Below, in pieces: positions 1-8,200 of a stretch of 39,218 nt of DNA. The translations under genes and the position numbers were made by a program. The notes below the pieces were generated by a model, which did not search any database, was not told the origin of the DNA, and saw only the letters and a list, made by a program, of their open reading frames with translations. Position 1 is the first letter of the stretch. Every line of letters starts with the position of its first letter. The stretch is taken from positions 1 through 39,218 of the forward strand of contig JAMOVQ010000101.1 in NCBI GenBank assembly GCA_027067575.1, read 5' to 3'. The DNA comes from Thermoanaerobaculia bacterium (GTDB lineage: Bacteria > Acidobacteriota > Thermoanaerobaculia > Thermoanaerobaculales > Sulfomarinibacteraceae).

Positions 1-146
1 GAGGGCTGGACAAGGTGGGAGCGGGACGGTTTGCGGGAGAGGTGTGTCTGGAGACGGGCTGGGGAGGGGGGCTGGTGGGGGGAAGGGTGGGGATTGGGAG
101 CGGAGGGGGGGAGGATAAAGACACTGTCCCCGATTATGGAAAGATT
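1..146. other. Non-coding left edge with G-run cluster
   Basis: No credible gene is seen left of mscL. Positions 61-117 on the plus strand hold a dense series of G-runs (runs of 3 to 7 G separated by 1-6 bases), which fits the pattern of a G-quadruplex-forming sequence. The ORFs that cross this stretch are shadows with implausible composition. The element lies beyond the 3' end of the leftward osmotic-stress cluster. A role in transcription ending or DNA structure is only inference. Confidence 0.5.
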
Positions 147-179
147 GGCGGCCGGCCGGGGGATCCCGGTTCGGCCGCC
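147..179 (-). terminator. Possible terminator downstream of mscL
   Basis: A nested inverted repeat lies 32 bases past the mscL stop. The outer arms are GGCGGCC (147-153) and GGCCGCC (173-179), and an inner CCGGG/CCCGG stem sits at 156-169. Reading leftward, the stem is followed by a weak AATCTTTCC tract. The T-run is short, so it is only a moderate candidate for intrinsic termination. Confidence 0.35.
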
Positions 180-210
180 GCCGAGTTTTCATCCGGTTGG
201 TTCGTTCAGG

Positions 211-648
211 TCAACGCAGGTCGGCCGTGCAGTGGCCGCACCGTGTGGCCTCGATGGGGATCTCCATCAGGCAGAACGGGCAGTTCTTCGTCGTCGGTTC
301 GGCAGGAGCAGCTTCTTCCTGACGCTTCATCCGGTTGATCTGCTTGACCACGATGAAGATGGCGAAGGCAATCAGGATGAAGTCGATCACCGTGTTGAGG
401 AAGACGCCGTAGGCGATCACCGGCGCTCCGGCCTCACGTGCGGCTTCCAGTGTGGCGTACCCCTTGTGACCGAGGTCGATGAACAGGTTGGCAAAGTCAA
501 CGCCACCGAGCATCATTCCAAGCGGCGGCATCAGCACATCCTTGACGAACGACGAGACGATCTTGCCGAACGCCCCGCCGAGGATGATACCGATCGCCAT
601 GTCCATGACGTTGCCCCTGAGCGCGAACTCTTTGAACTCCTTGAACAT
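211..648 (-). CDS. mscL: Large-conductance mechanosensitive channel MscL with C-terminal zinc ribbon
   Basis: MscL is the inner-membrane safety valve that opens under high membrane tension and releases solutes during hypo-osmotic shock. The 145-residue protein starts with the family N-terminal amphipathic helix ([20 protein letters not shown]), followed by TM1 at about residues 15-40 and TM2 at about 74-102. After TM2, the usual cytoplasmic helical bundle is replaced by a short linker and a CPFC...CGHC motif (C123, C126, C137, C140), which predicts a small zinc ribbon. The ATG follows a GAGGAGG ribosome site that overlaps the upstream gene's stop region, and the gap to that gene is only 10 bases, so the two are probably co-transcribed and coupled. 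The family call is certain. The function of the ribbon is unknown. Confidence 0.97.
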   Translation of the reverse strand: MFKEFKEFALRGNVMDMAIGIILGGAFGKIVSSFVKDVLMPPLGMMLGGVDFANLFIDLGHKGYATLEAAREAGAPVIAYGVFLNTVIDFILIAFAIFIVVKQINRMKRQEEAAPAEPTTKNCPFCLMEIPIEATRCGHCTADLR

Positions 649-658
649 AACTACCTCC

Positions 659-1123
659 TCAGGCCTCGTCGAGCTTTGGGATTCGGAGTTTCTGACCGAC
701 CCTGATCATGTTGGGGTCGTCCAGGATGTCCCGGTTGGCCTCGAAGATTTTCGGGTACAGGCTCGCCTTGCCGTAGAACCGCTTGGCGATGGCCCCCAGG
801 GTATCCCCGGGCTGGACCTCGTAGATCTCCTCCGCCGCCGGTTCTTCCGCCGCGGGCTCCGGAGTGGGAGCGGCTTCCGGAGCGGGGACGGGCTCCTCGA
901 CACGGATCCGGTTGATCACGTTGTCTGCGTCCTTGAGCCTCGACGACAGCTCCATCATGGCCCGTGTTTTCGCGTCACGATCCTTTGCGGTGCCGTATAC
1001 CGTGACGACCTTTCCGTCGATGGAAACATCGAGATTTTCCACGGCAAGCCCCAGCCCGCGGACCTCCGCGAGCGCCTTCTTTACTTTCTCGTCGAACGAC
1101 TCGAACAGCCCGAACAGTCCCAT
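659..1123 (-). CDS. kbp: BON-LysM protein, Kbp/YgaU-like potassium-binding protein
   Basis: This 154-residue protein has an N-terminal BON domain (about residues 20-75), a Pro/Ala/Glu-rich linker (about 76-100) and a C-terminal LysM domain (about 100-150, with motifs [18 protein letters not shown] and [13 protein letters not shown]). Length, domain order and several motifs match E. coli YgaU/Kbp, a cytoplasmic protein that binds K+ and changes conformation on binding. There is no signal peptide, which supports a cytoplasmic role despite the LysM domain. The ATG is preceded by AAGGAGGG. It lies 28 bases after the DUF481 gene and 10 bases before mscL. A general peptidoglycan-binding role is the alternative. 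K+ binding here is inferred from family resemblance. Confidence 0.88.
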   Translation of the reverse strand: MGLFGLFESFDEKVKKALAEVRGLGLAVENLDVSIDGKVVTVYGTAKDRDAKTRAMMELSSRLKDADNVINRIRVEEPVPAPEAAPTPEPAAEEPAAEEIYEVQPGDTLGAIAKRFYGKASLYPKIFEANRDILDDPNMIRVGQKLRIPKLDEA

Positions 1124-1147
1124 TGTGTACCCTCCTTGTGTCGCCGT

Positions 1148-1166
1148 GTGGTCAGAACTTGACCAC
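1148..1166 (-). other. Hairpin overlapping the DUF481 stop codon
   Basis: A perfect 7-bp inverted repeat, GTGGTCA/TGACCAC with a 5-base loop, spans the stop codon of the DUF481 gene and the gap before the BON-LysM gene. It has no T-tract. It may protect or process the transcript between the two genes, but nothing in the sequence proves a role. Confidence 0.3.
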
Positions 1167-1904
1167 GAGAGAGATGGTTGTGGTGGTATCCGTCTCGTCG
1201 AACCCGGGGACCGGATCGTTGTCGTAGCGGAGGAGGTACCCGAGCTTGAGCGCGAACTTCGAGCTCAGGGAGGCCTCGATGGAGGTCTCCGATCGGAGCC
1301 GCCAGTCGCTCGACTCGTCAAAGTTGGGGAACCAGACGAGCCGTTCCCCGATTGTTGTTCCCTCGCTCGGGTGCCAGGCCCAGTCGAGGCCGAGGAGACC
1401 TCCGAGAAAATCGCGGTCCTCCACACCGATCAGATCTTCACTGGTCCAGGTCAGCCCGCCGTCGAACGACAGCTCGTGCGTCGGGCCGGCCAGTGCGATG
1501 TACTTCGCACCGGCGCCGACGATGGCGCGCATGTCGTAGCCTGCAAAGGCATCGTGCTCGCCGCTGATCCCGGTCCAGAGGCTCCACCGTTCCGAGAGCG
1601 CCCGCTCGCCACGGAGCCGTGCCCCGTACCGTTCGGCTGTGGTGTCACCGTTGTTCTCCGATTTCAGGTAATAGGCACCGGCATCGAGTCCCCACGGCTG
1701 GGGTTTCCTCGTGACGGCGAAATCCAGGCCGATGGTCTGGGTGTCGCTGTTGCCGCTCGTGGAGACGAAGGAGAATCCGAGCGAGCTCTCCCACGGATTC
1801 TCGGCCGTGGCCTCGTCCTCTCCGGCCACCGCAGGACCGGCGAGAAGGAGAGCCGTGATCAGGAGCAGGGGCACCATCATCTGGATCGAGTCTCTTCGAA
1901 ACAT
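1152..1904 (-). CDS. DUF481 family outer-membrane protein (YdiY-like)
   Basis: The 250-residue protein begins with a signal peptide (hydrophobic MMVPLLLITALLLAGPAVAG). The rest consists of alternating beta strands rich in Trp, Tyr and Phe and ends in ...VVKF, with the C-terminal Phe typical of beta-barrels inserted by BAM. The mature region resembles DUF481/COG3137 proteins such as YdiY, described as salt-induced outer-membrane proteins. The start at 1904 is preferred over the ORF-track start at 1952 because a GGAGAG ribosome site sits just upstream and the signal peptide then begins properly. It heads the likely DUF481-kbp-mscL unit. Its exact transport or structural function is unknown. Confidence 0.85.
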   Translation of the reverse strand: MFRRDSIQMMVPLLLITALLLAGPAVAGEDEATAENPWESSLGFSFVSTSGNSDTQTIGLDFAVTRKPQPWGLDAGAYYLKSENNGDTTAERYGARLRGERALSERWSLWTGISGEHDAFAGYDMRAIVGAGAKYIALAGPTHELSFDGGLTWTSEDLIGVEDRDFLGGLLGLDWAWHPSEGTTIGERLVWFPNFDESSDWRLRSETSIEASLSSKFALKLGYLLRYDNDPVPGFDETDTTTTISLVVKF

Positions 1905-1923
1905 TGGCTTCTCTCCTTGCGTG

Positions 1924-1952
1924 ATGATTCGTGATCTCTCCAAGAATCTCAA
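1924..1952 (-). promoter_or_regulatory. Sigma70-type promoter for the DUF481-kbp-mscL unit
   Basis: On the minus strand there is TTGAGA (1952-1947), a 17-base spacer, and AATCAT (1929-1924). This gives five and four matches to the consensus hexamers. The predicted start lies about 13 bases before the ATG at 1904, leaving just enough leader for the GGAGAG ribosome site. Confidence 0.55.
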
Positions 1953-2022
1953 GGTTCCTCTACCATGCCGGCACGGCCTGGCTCCCCCGTCCGGGTAGCC
2001 GGAGAGTGCCGGATGATCGGCG

Positions 2023-2424
2023 TCAGAACATCTTACCCAGAGTACCCAGCAGAGAGCCCAGTCCCCCGCCTTCGCCGGCCGACTGGAGCGCCTTCATGAC
2101 GAGCGGGAGCAGAGCCTCCAGGATGCCCGAGGCCTTCCCTGTGTCGACACCCAGCGCCTGAGACAGTGACTGGGCCGCCCCGGCGTGATCGGGAAGCGCG
2201 TGTGCGTTTCCGCCCCCCATCAGGTTTCCGAGCATCTCCATGCCCCCCTCGAGCAGGTCGCCGAGGCCGCCCTGTGCCGCTCCACCGAGCTGACTCGTGA
2301 TGACCTCCACTGCGGAAGGCACTGCCTTTTCCGCCGTGCTCCGGTCAAGTCCGAGCTGCGAGGTCAGCTGACTCACAGCGTCGCCGCCGATCATTTCAAC
2401 GATCGTTCCGATCAGATCCTGCAT
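2023..2424 (-). CDS. DUF937 domain protein
   Basis: The 133-residue protein is rich in Gly, Leu and Ala, with a central glycine-rich stretch (about residues 48-72) and a C-terminal glycine-rich tail. The helical, Gly-Leu-rich pattern with ITSQLGG and GILEALLPLVM segments matches DUF937 (YidB-related) proteins, whose function is not established. The start at 2424 is chosen over 2457 because GGGAGGAACG immediately precedes this ATG. It is transcribed leftward, 118 bases ahead of the DUF481 gene and divergent from the HerA-like ATPase gene. No signal peptide or membrane segment is evident. Confidence 0.75.
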   Translation of the reverse strand: MQDLIGTIVEMIGGDAVSQLTSQLGLDRSTAEKAVPSAVEVITSQLGGAAQGGLGDLLEGGMEMLGNLMGGGNAHALPDHAGAAQSLSQALGVDTGKASGILEALLPLVMKALQSAGEGGGLGSLLGTLGKMF

Positions 2425-2452
2425 CGTTCCTCCCGTTCCTTGTTCTGACACC

Positions 2453-2458
2453 ATCATA
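2453..2458 (-). promoter_or_regulatory. Candidate -10 for the DUF937 gene
   Basis: TATGAT on the minus strand lies 28 bases upstream of the DUF937 ATG. No good -35 hexamer is visible at 16-18 bases, so it is a weak or activator-dependent candidate. Confidence 0.3.
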
Positions 2459-2560
2459 CCGCAACACCTTCAGCACAGCAGCTTCCGTGCCAGCCTGACG
2501 CCGTGGCTGACGTCCCCCATCATGGTGATCCTGCCCCGTCCCGGGACGCCTGTCCGGCCC

Positions 2561-2569
2561 TGCTACACT
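2561..2569 (+). promoter_or_regulatory. Extended -10 promoter for the HerA-like ATPase
   Basis: TGCTACACT forms an extended -10 (TG-N-TACACT) ending 25 bases before the ATG at 2595. The -35 region is GC-rich and poor, which fits extended -10 promoters. The leader carries a strong GGGGAGGAG ribosome site. Confidence 0.45.
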
Positions 2570-2594
2570 CCGCCAGAGACAGGGGAGGAGATCC

Positions 2595-4916
2595 ATGGCT
2601 TCGGGAAAGCTCTACCTTGGAACACACGACGGTGAACGGGTATTTCTCAAGGGCGACCATCTGACGACCCACGCGGTCTGCGTCGGGATGACCGGGTCGG
2701 GAAAGACGGGTCTGGGGATCGTGGCGCTCGAGGAGCTGGCGCGGCAGGGGATTCCGCTGCTCGTGGTGGACCTCAAGGGCGACATGGTCGACCTGCTGTT
2801 GCAGTTTCCGGCGCTGGAGCCTGCGGAGTTCGAACCGTGGCTTCCGCCCGGCGAGTCGGACGACCGGCGCGCCGCGGCCGAGCGGGTCGCGGCGATGTGG
2901 CGGAAGGGACTGGAGGGGAGCGGCCTCGGCGGGAGCGACATCGCCGCCGTTCGCGATGGGCTGCGGTGGCAGCTCCTGACGCCCGGTCTGGAACAGGGGG
3001 CCCCGCTCGACATCCTTCCGGCGCTCTCCGCCCCGGCAGGATGGAGTCCGGAGACCGATCCGGACGGTGCCAGGGAGCGCGTCAACGACGTGACCTCCGC
3101 GCTGCTTTCGCTGATCGGCCGTGGCGGGGATCCGCTCTCCGACCGGGATCAGGTGCTCGTCGCCTCGGTGATCCTGGAACACTGGCGGCGCGGGGACCCG
3201 CTCGACCTGCCCACGTTGCTGGGAAGCCTCGCCGAGCCCCCGCTGGAACGGCTCGGCGTCCTACCGTTGGAGACCGTCTACCCGCGCAAGGAGCGGATGG
3301 AGCTCGTCCTCGCGCTCAACACGCTGCTGGCCAGCCCGGCGTTCGCCGCATGGACGAAGGGCACGCCGCTCTCCATGGAGGCGCTCCTCGGGCCCCCGGG
3401 GGAACCTCGGGGGTCCATCGTCACGCTGGCGCACCTGGACGAGCGGGAGCGGCTGTTCGTGCTGGCGCTGCTGGCCTCGGAGCTGGCCTCCTGGATGCGC
3501 GGCCAACCCGCCTCGGACGGCCTGCGCTGTCTGCTTTACATCGACGAGGTCCATGGGATCCTCCCGCCCTACCCCGCCAATCCGCCCACCAAGCCGCCAC
3601 TCCTCACGCTGCTCAAGCAGGGCCGGGCGTTCGGGGTCGGGGTCTGGCTGGCAACCCAGAACCCCGTGGACATCGACTACAAGGCACTGGGCAACGCGGG
3701 GGTCAAGCTGATCGGCCGGCTCGTCACCGAGCGGGACCGCGATCGGGCCCTCGAGGGGTTCGGGATGCGCACCCTGCCCGACGGCACCGACGCCCGCCGG
3801 ATCGTGGCCGGTCTGGCCAAGCGTCAGTTCCTGATGGACGACGTCCGCGCCGAGCCGAGAGTCCAGATTTTCTCCTCTCGGTGGGCCATGAGCTACCTCA
3901 GAGGGCCGGTCACCATCGCCGAGATGGGGCCGCTGCTCGAGCGGTTCCGCCCGGCGGATCTTCCGGCGCGGTCCGAGACTGCACGGAAGGAGCGGCCGGC
4001 CGCGGAGGCCCATCCCGGCGGGGACGCCACCTCGCCCCCCGTCCTGGCGGCACCCCTCCCCGTGCGGTTCGGCCCGGAGCCTGGTGAGGCGGCTCCCGCC
4101 GTCCTCGCCCGCCTCCGTGTGACGGTGGAACGGAAGACGCTCGGGCTGTTCCGGACCGTGGAGGAGACCTGGTGGATCCCCGCCGTGGAGGAGGGGCTCG
4201 ACTGGGAGAACGCGACAACGCTCGAGGAGGAGCCTACCGTGCTTGAGGAGCCGCCCCAGGGGATGACGTTCCCACCCGCGGTTCCGCCCGGGCTCGAGAA
4301 GGACCTCTCGCGGCTCGATCGCGAGCTCGTCTCGTGGCGCGCCCGGCGTCCCGTCACCGTGCTGGCCAACCGGAAGCTGAAGCTCGTGGCGGAGCCGGAC
4401 GAGGACCGGGAGGCGTTCCTCCAGCGGTGCCTGGAGGCAGCCGATCGCGCCGACGACGCCCGTCAGGAGCGCGTTCGCGCCCGGTTCGAGCGACGGATCA
4501 GCACCGTCCGGCGCCGCCTCGAACGGGAGAGGGAGGAGCTCGAGCGCGACCGGCGGCAACTCGAGGCTCGCAAGGCCGAGGAGAAGCTCGGCATGGTGGA
4601 GGGGCTGTTTTCGGTCCTGCTGGGGTCGCGCAGCCTCCGGTCCGCGGCGGGCAAGGCGGGGACCCGTGCCCGGGGCGTGGCGTCGAAGCGCCGGATGCGG
4701 GCCCGGGCCGAGGGTGCCGTTGAGGAGTCGGTCTCGGAGATCGCCCGGCTCGAGGCCGAGCTCGAGGACCTCGCGGAGGCGATGCAGGAAGAGATCGACC
4801 GGATCGCCGCCGAATCCGAGGCCATCGCCGAGCAGATCGAGGAGATCCCGGTCCGTCCGAAGCGCGCCGACGTCACCGTGGGCACGACGGTCCTCGTCTG
4901 GAGCGCCGATGCCTGA
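2595..4916 (+). CDS. HerA/DUF87-type P-loop ATPase with C-terminal coiled coil
   Basis: The 773-residue protein has a Walker A motif GMTGSGKTGLG at residues 31-41, a Walker B-like LLYIDEVHG (D317/E318), and a downstream LATQNP segment with a conserved Asn/Gln (about 352-356). This is the pattern of the HerA/FtsK-like DUF87 ATPases. Those are hexameric motors that move DNA or other polymers. From about residue 600 to 750 it is strongly charged and predicted to be coiled coil, interrupted by a basic Gly/Ala/Arg-rich stretch that could touch DNA or membrane. The start has GGGGAGGAG just upstream. No NurA nuclease or defence partner lies beside it, so its substrate is unknown. The ATPase assignment is firm. 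Motor function and DNA as substrate are family-based inference. Confidence 0.85.
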   Translation: MASGKLYLGTHDGERVFLKGDHLTTHAVCVGMTGSGKTGLGIVALEELARQGIPLLVVDLKGDMVDLLLQFPALEPAEFEPWLPPGESDDRRAAAERVAAMWRKGLEGSGLGGSDIAAVRDGLRWQLLTPGLEQGAPLDILPALSAPAGWSPETDPDGARERVNDVTSALLSLIGRGGDPLSDRDQVLVASVILEHWRRGDPLDLPTLLGSLAEPPLERLGVLPLETVYPRKERMELVLALNTLLASPAFAAWTKGTPLSMEALLGPPGEPRGSIVTLAHLDERERLFVLALLASELASWMRGQPASDGLRCLLYIDEVHGILPPYPANPPTKPPLLTLLKQGRAFGVGVWLATQNPVDIDYKALGNAGVKLIGRLVTERDRDRALEGFGMRTLPDGTDARRIVAGLAKRQFLMDDVRAEPRVQIFSSRWAMSYLRGPVTIAEMGPLLERFRPADLPARSETARKERPAAEAHPGGDATSPPVLAAPLPVRFGPEPGEAAPAVLARLRVTVERKTLGLFRTVEETWWIPAVEEGLDWENATTLEEEPTVLEEPPQGMTFPPAVPPGLEKDLSRLDRELVSWRARRPVTVLANRKLKLVAEPDEDREAFLQRCLEAADRADDARQERVRARFERRISTVRRRLEREREELERDRRQLEARKAEEKLGMVEGLFSVLLGSRSLRSAAGKAGTRARGVASKRRMRARAEGAVEESVSEIARLEAELEDLAEAMQEEIDRIAAESEAIAEQIEEIPVRPKRADVTVGTTVLVWSADA

Positions 4917-4983
4917 CGCCCCGGCCCGTCTCCCGTGTCAGGGCCGAGGCGATCGGAACCGGCGGGCCGGGGCCCGCGCCATC

Positions 4984-4997
4984 TTCAAGATTCAAGA
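4984..4997 (+). repeat. Perfect tandem heptamer before the micro-ORF
   Basis: TTCAAGA is repeated twice with no spacer, ending just before the AAGGAGG ribosome site of the 22-codon ORF. It is the only AT-rich patch in the surrounding GC-rich gap. It could be a regulator half-site pair or chance. Confidence 0.5.
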
Positions 4998-5013
4998 CCG
5001 GAAGGAGGACACC

Positions 5014-5082
5014 ATGCCAACCGAAGCCGCCCGGCAGGCTCTCGCCATCCTGGTGTTCGGCGTCGTGCTCGGCTGGCTCTGA
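5014..5082 (+). CDS. 22-residue hydrophobic micro-protein
   Basis: This short ORF is missed as an independent gene in the track, where it appears only as the tail of a shadow ORF. It has an excellent GGAAGGAGG ribosome site seven bases before its ATG. The product begins with a short polar helix-like segment (MPTEAARQ), followed by an uninterrupted hydrophobic stretch (ALAILVFGVVLGWL). This predicts a single-pass small membrane protein. It lies 97 bases downstream of the HerA-like ATPase and upstream of the heparinase-like gene, in the same orientation. I do not recognise a family. Translation is supported by the ribosome site and composition, not by homology. Confidence 0.5.
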   Translation: MPTEAARQALAILVFGVVLGWL

Positions 5083-5084
5083 GC

Positions 5085-5162
5085 CCGGCCACACCCGGTG
5101 ATCCTGGTCTTCGTCTCGGCGGGGCGAACGGCCGTGGAGCACGCCTTCCCACCGGTGGCCGG
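5085..5162 (+). other. Long imperfect inverted repeat after the micro-ORF
   Basis: CCGGCCACACCCGGTG (5085-5100) pairs with CACCGGTGGCCGG (5150-5162), apart from a small bulge, across a 49-base loop. The right arm also contains the 10-bp palindrome CCACCGGTGG. It may fold the 3' end of the micro-ORF transcript. No T-tract follows. Confidence 0.3.
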
Positions 5163-5190
5163 GGTCACTGCGGCGGGGGCGGGGCGGGTG

Positions 5191-5196
5191 TAGAAT
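5191..5196 (+). promoter_or_regulatory. Candidate -10 for the heparinase-like gene
   Basis: TAGAAT matches the -10 consensus at five of six positions and stands out in a G-rich stretch 31 bases before the ATG at 5228. The -35 region is poor. A GGAGGGGG ribosome site follows in the leader. Confidence 0.4.
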
Positions 5197-5227
5197 GACG
5201 GCCTTCCGGGAGGGAACTGGAGGGGGC

Positions 5228-8200
5228 ATGGCACGCTGCAGGGGACGTTGGCTCATCGTGCTCGTGACCGCGGCATTCCTGAGCGTCACACCGGCGGTCC
5301 GGGCCGTGGAGCAGACCGTAGTCTTGCAACTGGGGCTCGACGGCTACTCGGGGGTGGCCGACACCGACGTGGAGACCAACGACTGGGACACGCCGCCGCA
5401 GTACACGGTCAACTACGGCCAGAACGAGGTGCTGCACCTGGACCGTGACGGCGGCGCGAACGTCCTGATCCGGTTCGACCTCTCGGCGATCCCGTCGAAC
5501 GCCGCGGTCCGCTCAGCGACGCTCGAGTTGTACAACACGACGGACTCCTCCGGCCACGAGCGGCGGATCGAGGCGTTCCGGGTGCTCGCCGACTGGGACG
5601 AGGGCAACCAGGTGGCGTCGCCCATCGACGAACCGGGCAAGCACGGCGCAACCGGCGACGACGCCTTCGACTGGTGGACGGGGGAGGGGACCGACGTCCC
5701 GTGGCACGCCAGGGGCCTCGAGGCCGGGACCGACTACGACGCCGCGGTGCTCGATACCGCCGCCGTCACGGACGAAGGGTGGTCCACCTGGGACGTGACG
5801 GCCACGGTGCAGGCGTGGGTGCGGGGGAGCGCCCCCAACCACGGGCTCGTGCTGCGGGACGCCACGGGGTGGGTCGACGGCAACCCGGACTGGCGGGACT
5901 TCGTCTCGAGCCAGTCGGGGGACGCGGCACACCGGCCGGTGCTTCGGATCGTCTACGACCCCGACACGCCGATGGCCGACGCCGGGCCGGACCAGGAGGA
6001 GCTGCACTGGGACGGCGGGCCGATCACGCTGGACGGCTCGGGCAGCCACGACCACCCCGGAGGCGACGACGCGACCCTCCAGTACTCGTGGCGGGTCGTA
6101 CGGTCCGCGTTCGGCGCCTCGCTCGCCGGTGAGGTCTGTACCACGGCTGTCTGCACCGTCCAGCCGGACGCCGCGGGCGACTGGACGTTCGAGCTCGTGG
6201 TGACCAACGCCGTGGGGTCCTCGGCGGCGGACACGGTGCGCGTCCACCTGCTGTCGATCCCGGCGGGCCACCCGAGGCTCCTCCTGACGCCGGAGAAGCT
6301 GGCGGCGCTCAGGGCGCGCGCGGTCTCCACGAATCCGCGGTGGACGGCGCTCCTCGGCCAGGCGGACGCCTCCGACGGCGACAAGCTGGCCAAGGCGCTC
6401 GTCCGGCAGGTGCTCGACGAGCCGTCGTACTGCTCCGGGACGGACGGCGCCATCGCCATGGCGCTGGCCGAGATCCAGTCGGGCCAGACCTGGTCGACCC
6501 AGGCCGGGGACATCGCGCTGGTGTACGACTGGTGCCACGGCGAGCTGTCCCAGACCGACCGCGACACGATCCTGGACTGGTTCGCGACGGTCTCGAGCGA
6601 CGGCGACGACATCCCCGGCTGGGGCAACTACTGGCCGCGCTGGGGGTACTCCTTCGCGTTCATGGGGCTTGCCGCCCTCGGCGAGGCCCCGGACGCCCGC
6701 TCGTGGATGGACGAGTTCCGGGAGAACCGGTTCGGCGCGTACGACGTCGACAACCTCGACCGGATCGCCGCGGGCGGCGGCTGGCCCGAGGGGACCGTGT
6801 ACGACTGGATCGCCAACCTGTGGCGGGTCAAGGCCGCCGCGGGCTGGCGGACGGCCACGGGCGAGAACCTGTTCGAGGCGACGGCGTGGTTCCGGGAGCG
6901 GCTGGCGTACCTGCCGACGCTGTGGCTGCCCGGCACCGCCGACTCCTGGGGGCACCTCTACCACCCGTACATCGGCCACGGCGACGCCGAACGCAACCGC
7001 GGCCCCATGGCCGACTACGGCCGGATCATGGCGGAGATCCTGGTCGAGGCGTTCCCGGACGACCCCGACGCACGCGCGCTCCAGGGGTACCTTGCCGCGC
7101 CGCCCGTGGACCGGCCGGACGACTTCCTGGCCCACGAGGAGTTCCTGTTCTTCGACCCGGACCTTCAGGGAACCGCGCCGTCCGCCACGGGGCACCTGGC
7201 CGCCGGCACCGGTGAGGCGTTCTTCCGCAGCGGCTGGCCCGCCGGGGCCGGGGACGACTCCACGGACGTCACCGTGATCCAGTTCCACTGCGGCGACCGG
7301 TTCTCCTACCACCAGCACTACGAGCAGGGCGCCTTCACCCTGTTCTCCGGCGAGCCGCTCCTGCTGGACTCCGGCGTCTACTCGGGAGAGGGGCTGTCCA
7401 GCCACGACGTCAACTACTACGTGCGGACCGTCGCTCACAACACGCTGGTGGTGTCCAACCCGTCCGAGGACCTGACCGCGGCGCGGCCCGACGCCGTCTC
7501 CAACGACGGCGGCCAGCGGCCCCCGTACCCGGGCACCCGCGCCCCGACCTCCGTGGCGTACCTCGAGGAGCACGCGCCGATCTACGAGACCGGCGACCTC
7601 CTCGCCTGGGAGAACGGTGCGGACCTCGGCTACGTGCGCGGCGACGCCACCGCCGCGTACAACAGCACCCTCTGGGCCCAGGCGGACCACACCGACCTGC
7701 CCGGGAACGTGGCCAAGGTCTCCCGGTTCCATCGTGAGCTGGTGTACCTGCGCGCCGACGCAACCCGCCCCGGCGAGGCCGTAGTGCTGTACGACCGGGT
7801 CGGCGTGACCGACCCCTCGTTCAGCGGGGAGAACACGAAGCTCCTGTTCCACACGCTCCGCCAACCGGTGGTGGACGGGCCCTCGACGAACGTCTCCCCC
7901 GGGGAGATCCTGTTCACCGCGCCGTCCGAGGCCGTGGCCACGGCGCCCGGCGGGGCGCGGGTGACGCTGCGGTTCGTGCTGCCGGCGTCCCGCCACGTCC
8001 GGCGGGTCGGCGGGAGGGGCGAGAAGTCGTTCTGGGTGTTCGACGCCAACTACGACTGGCACTGGAGCTCGAACGAGCCCCAGCCGCGTCCCGTCAACGA
8101 CTTCGAGGACACGCCGTGGGGCGAGTGGCGGCTCGAGCTCGAGCCCGCCGACACCGGCCTCGACCACCGGTTCCTGACCGCGATCCTCCCCGACCGGACG

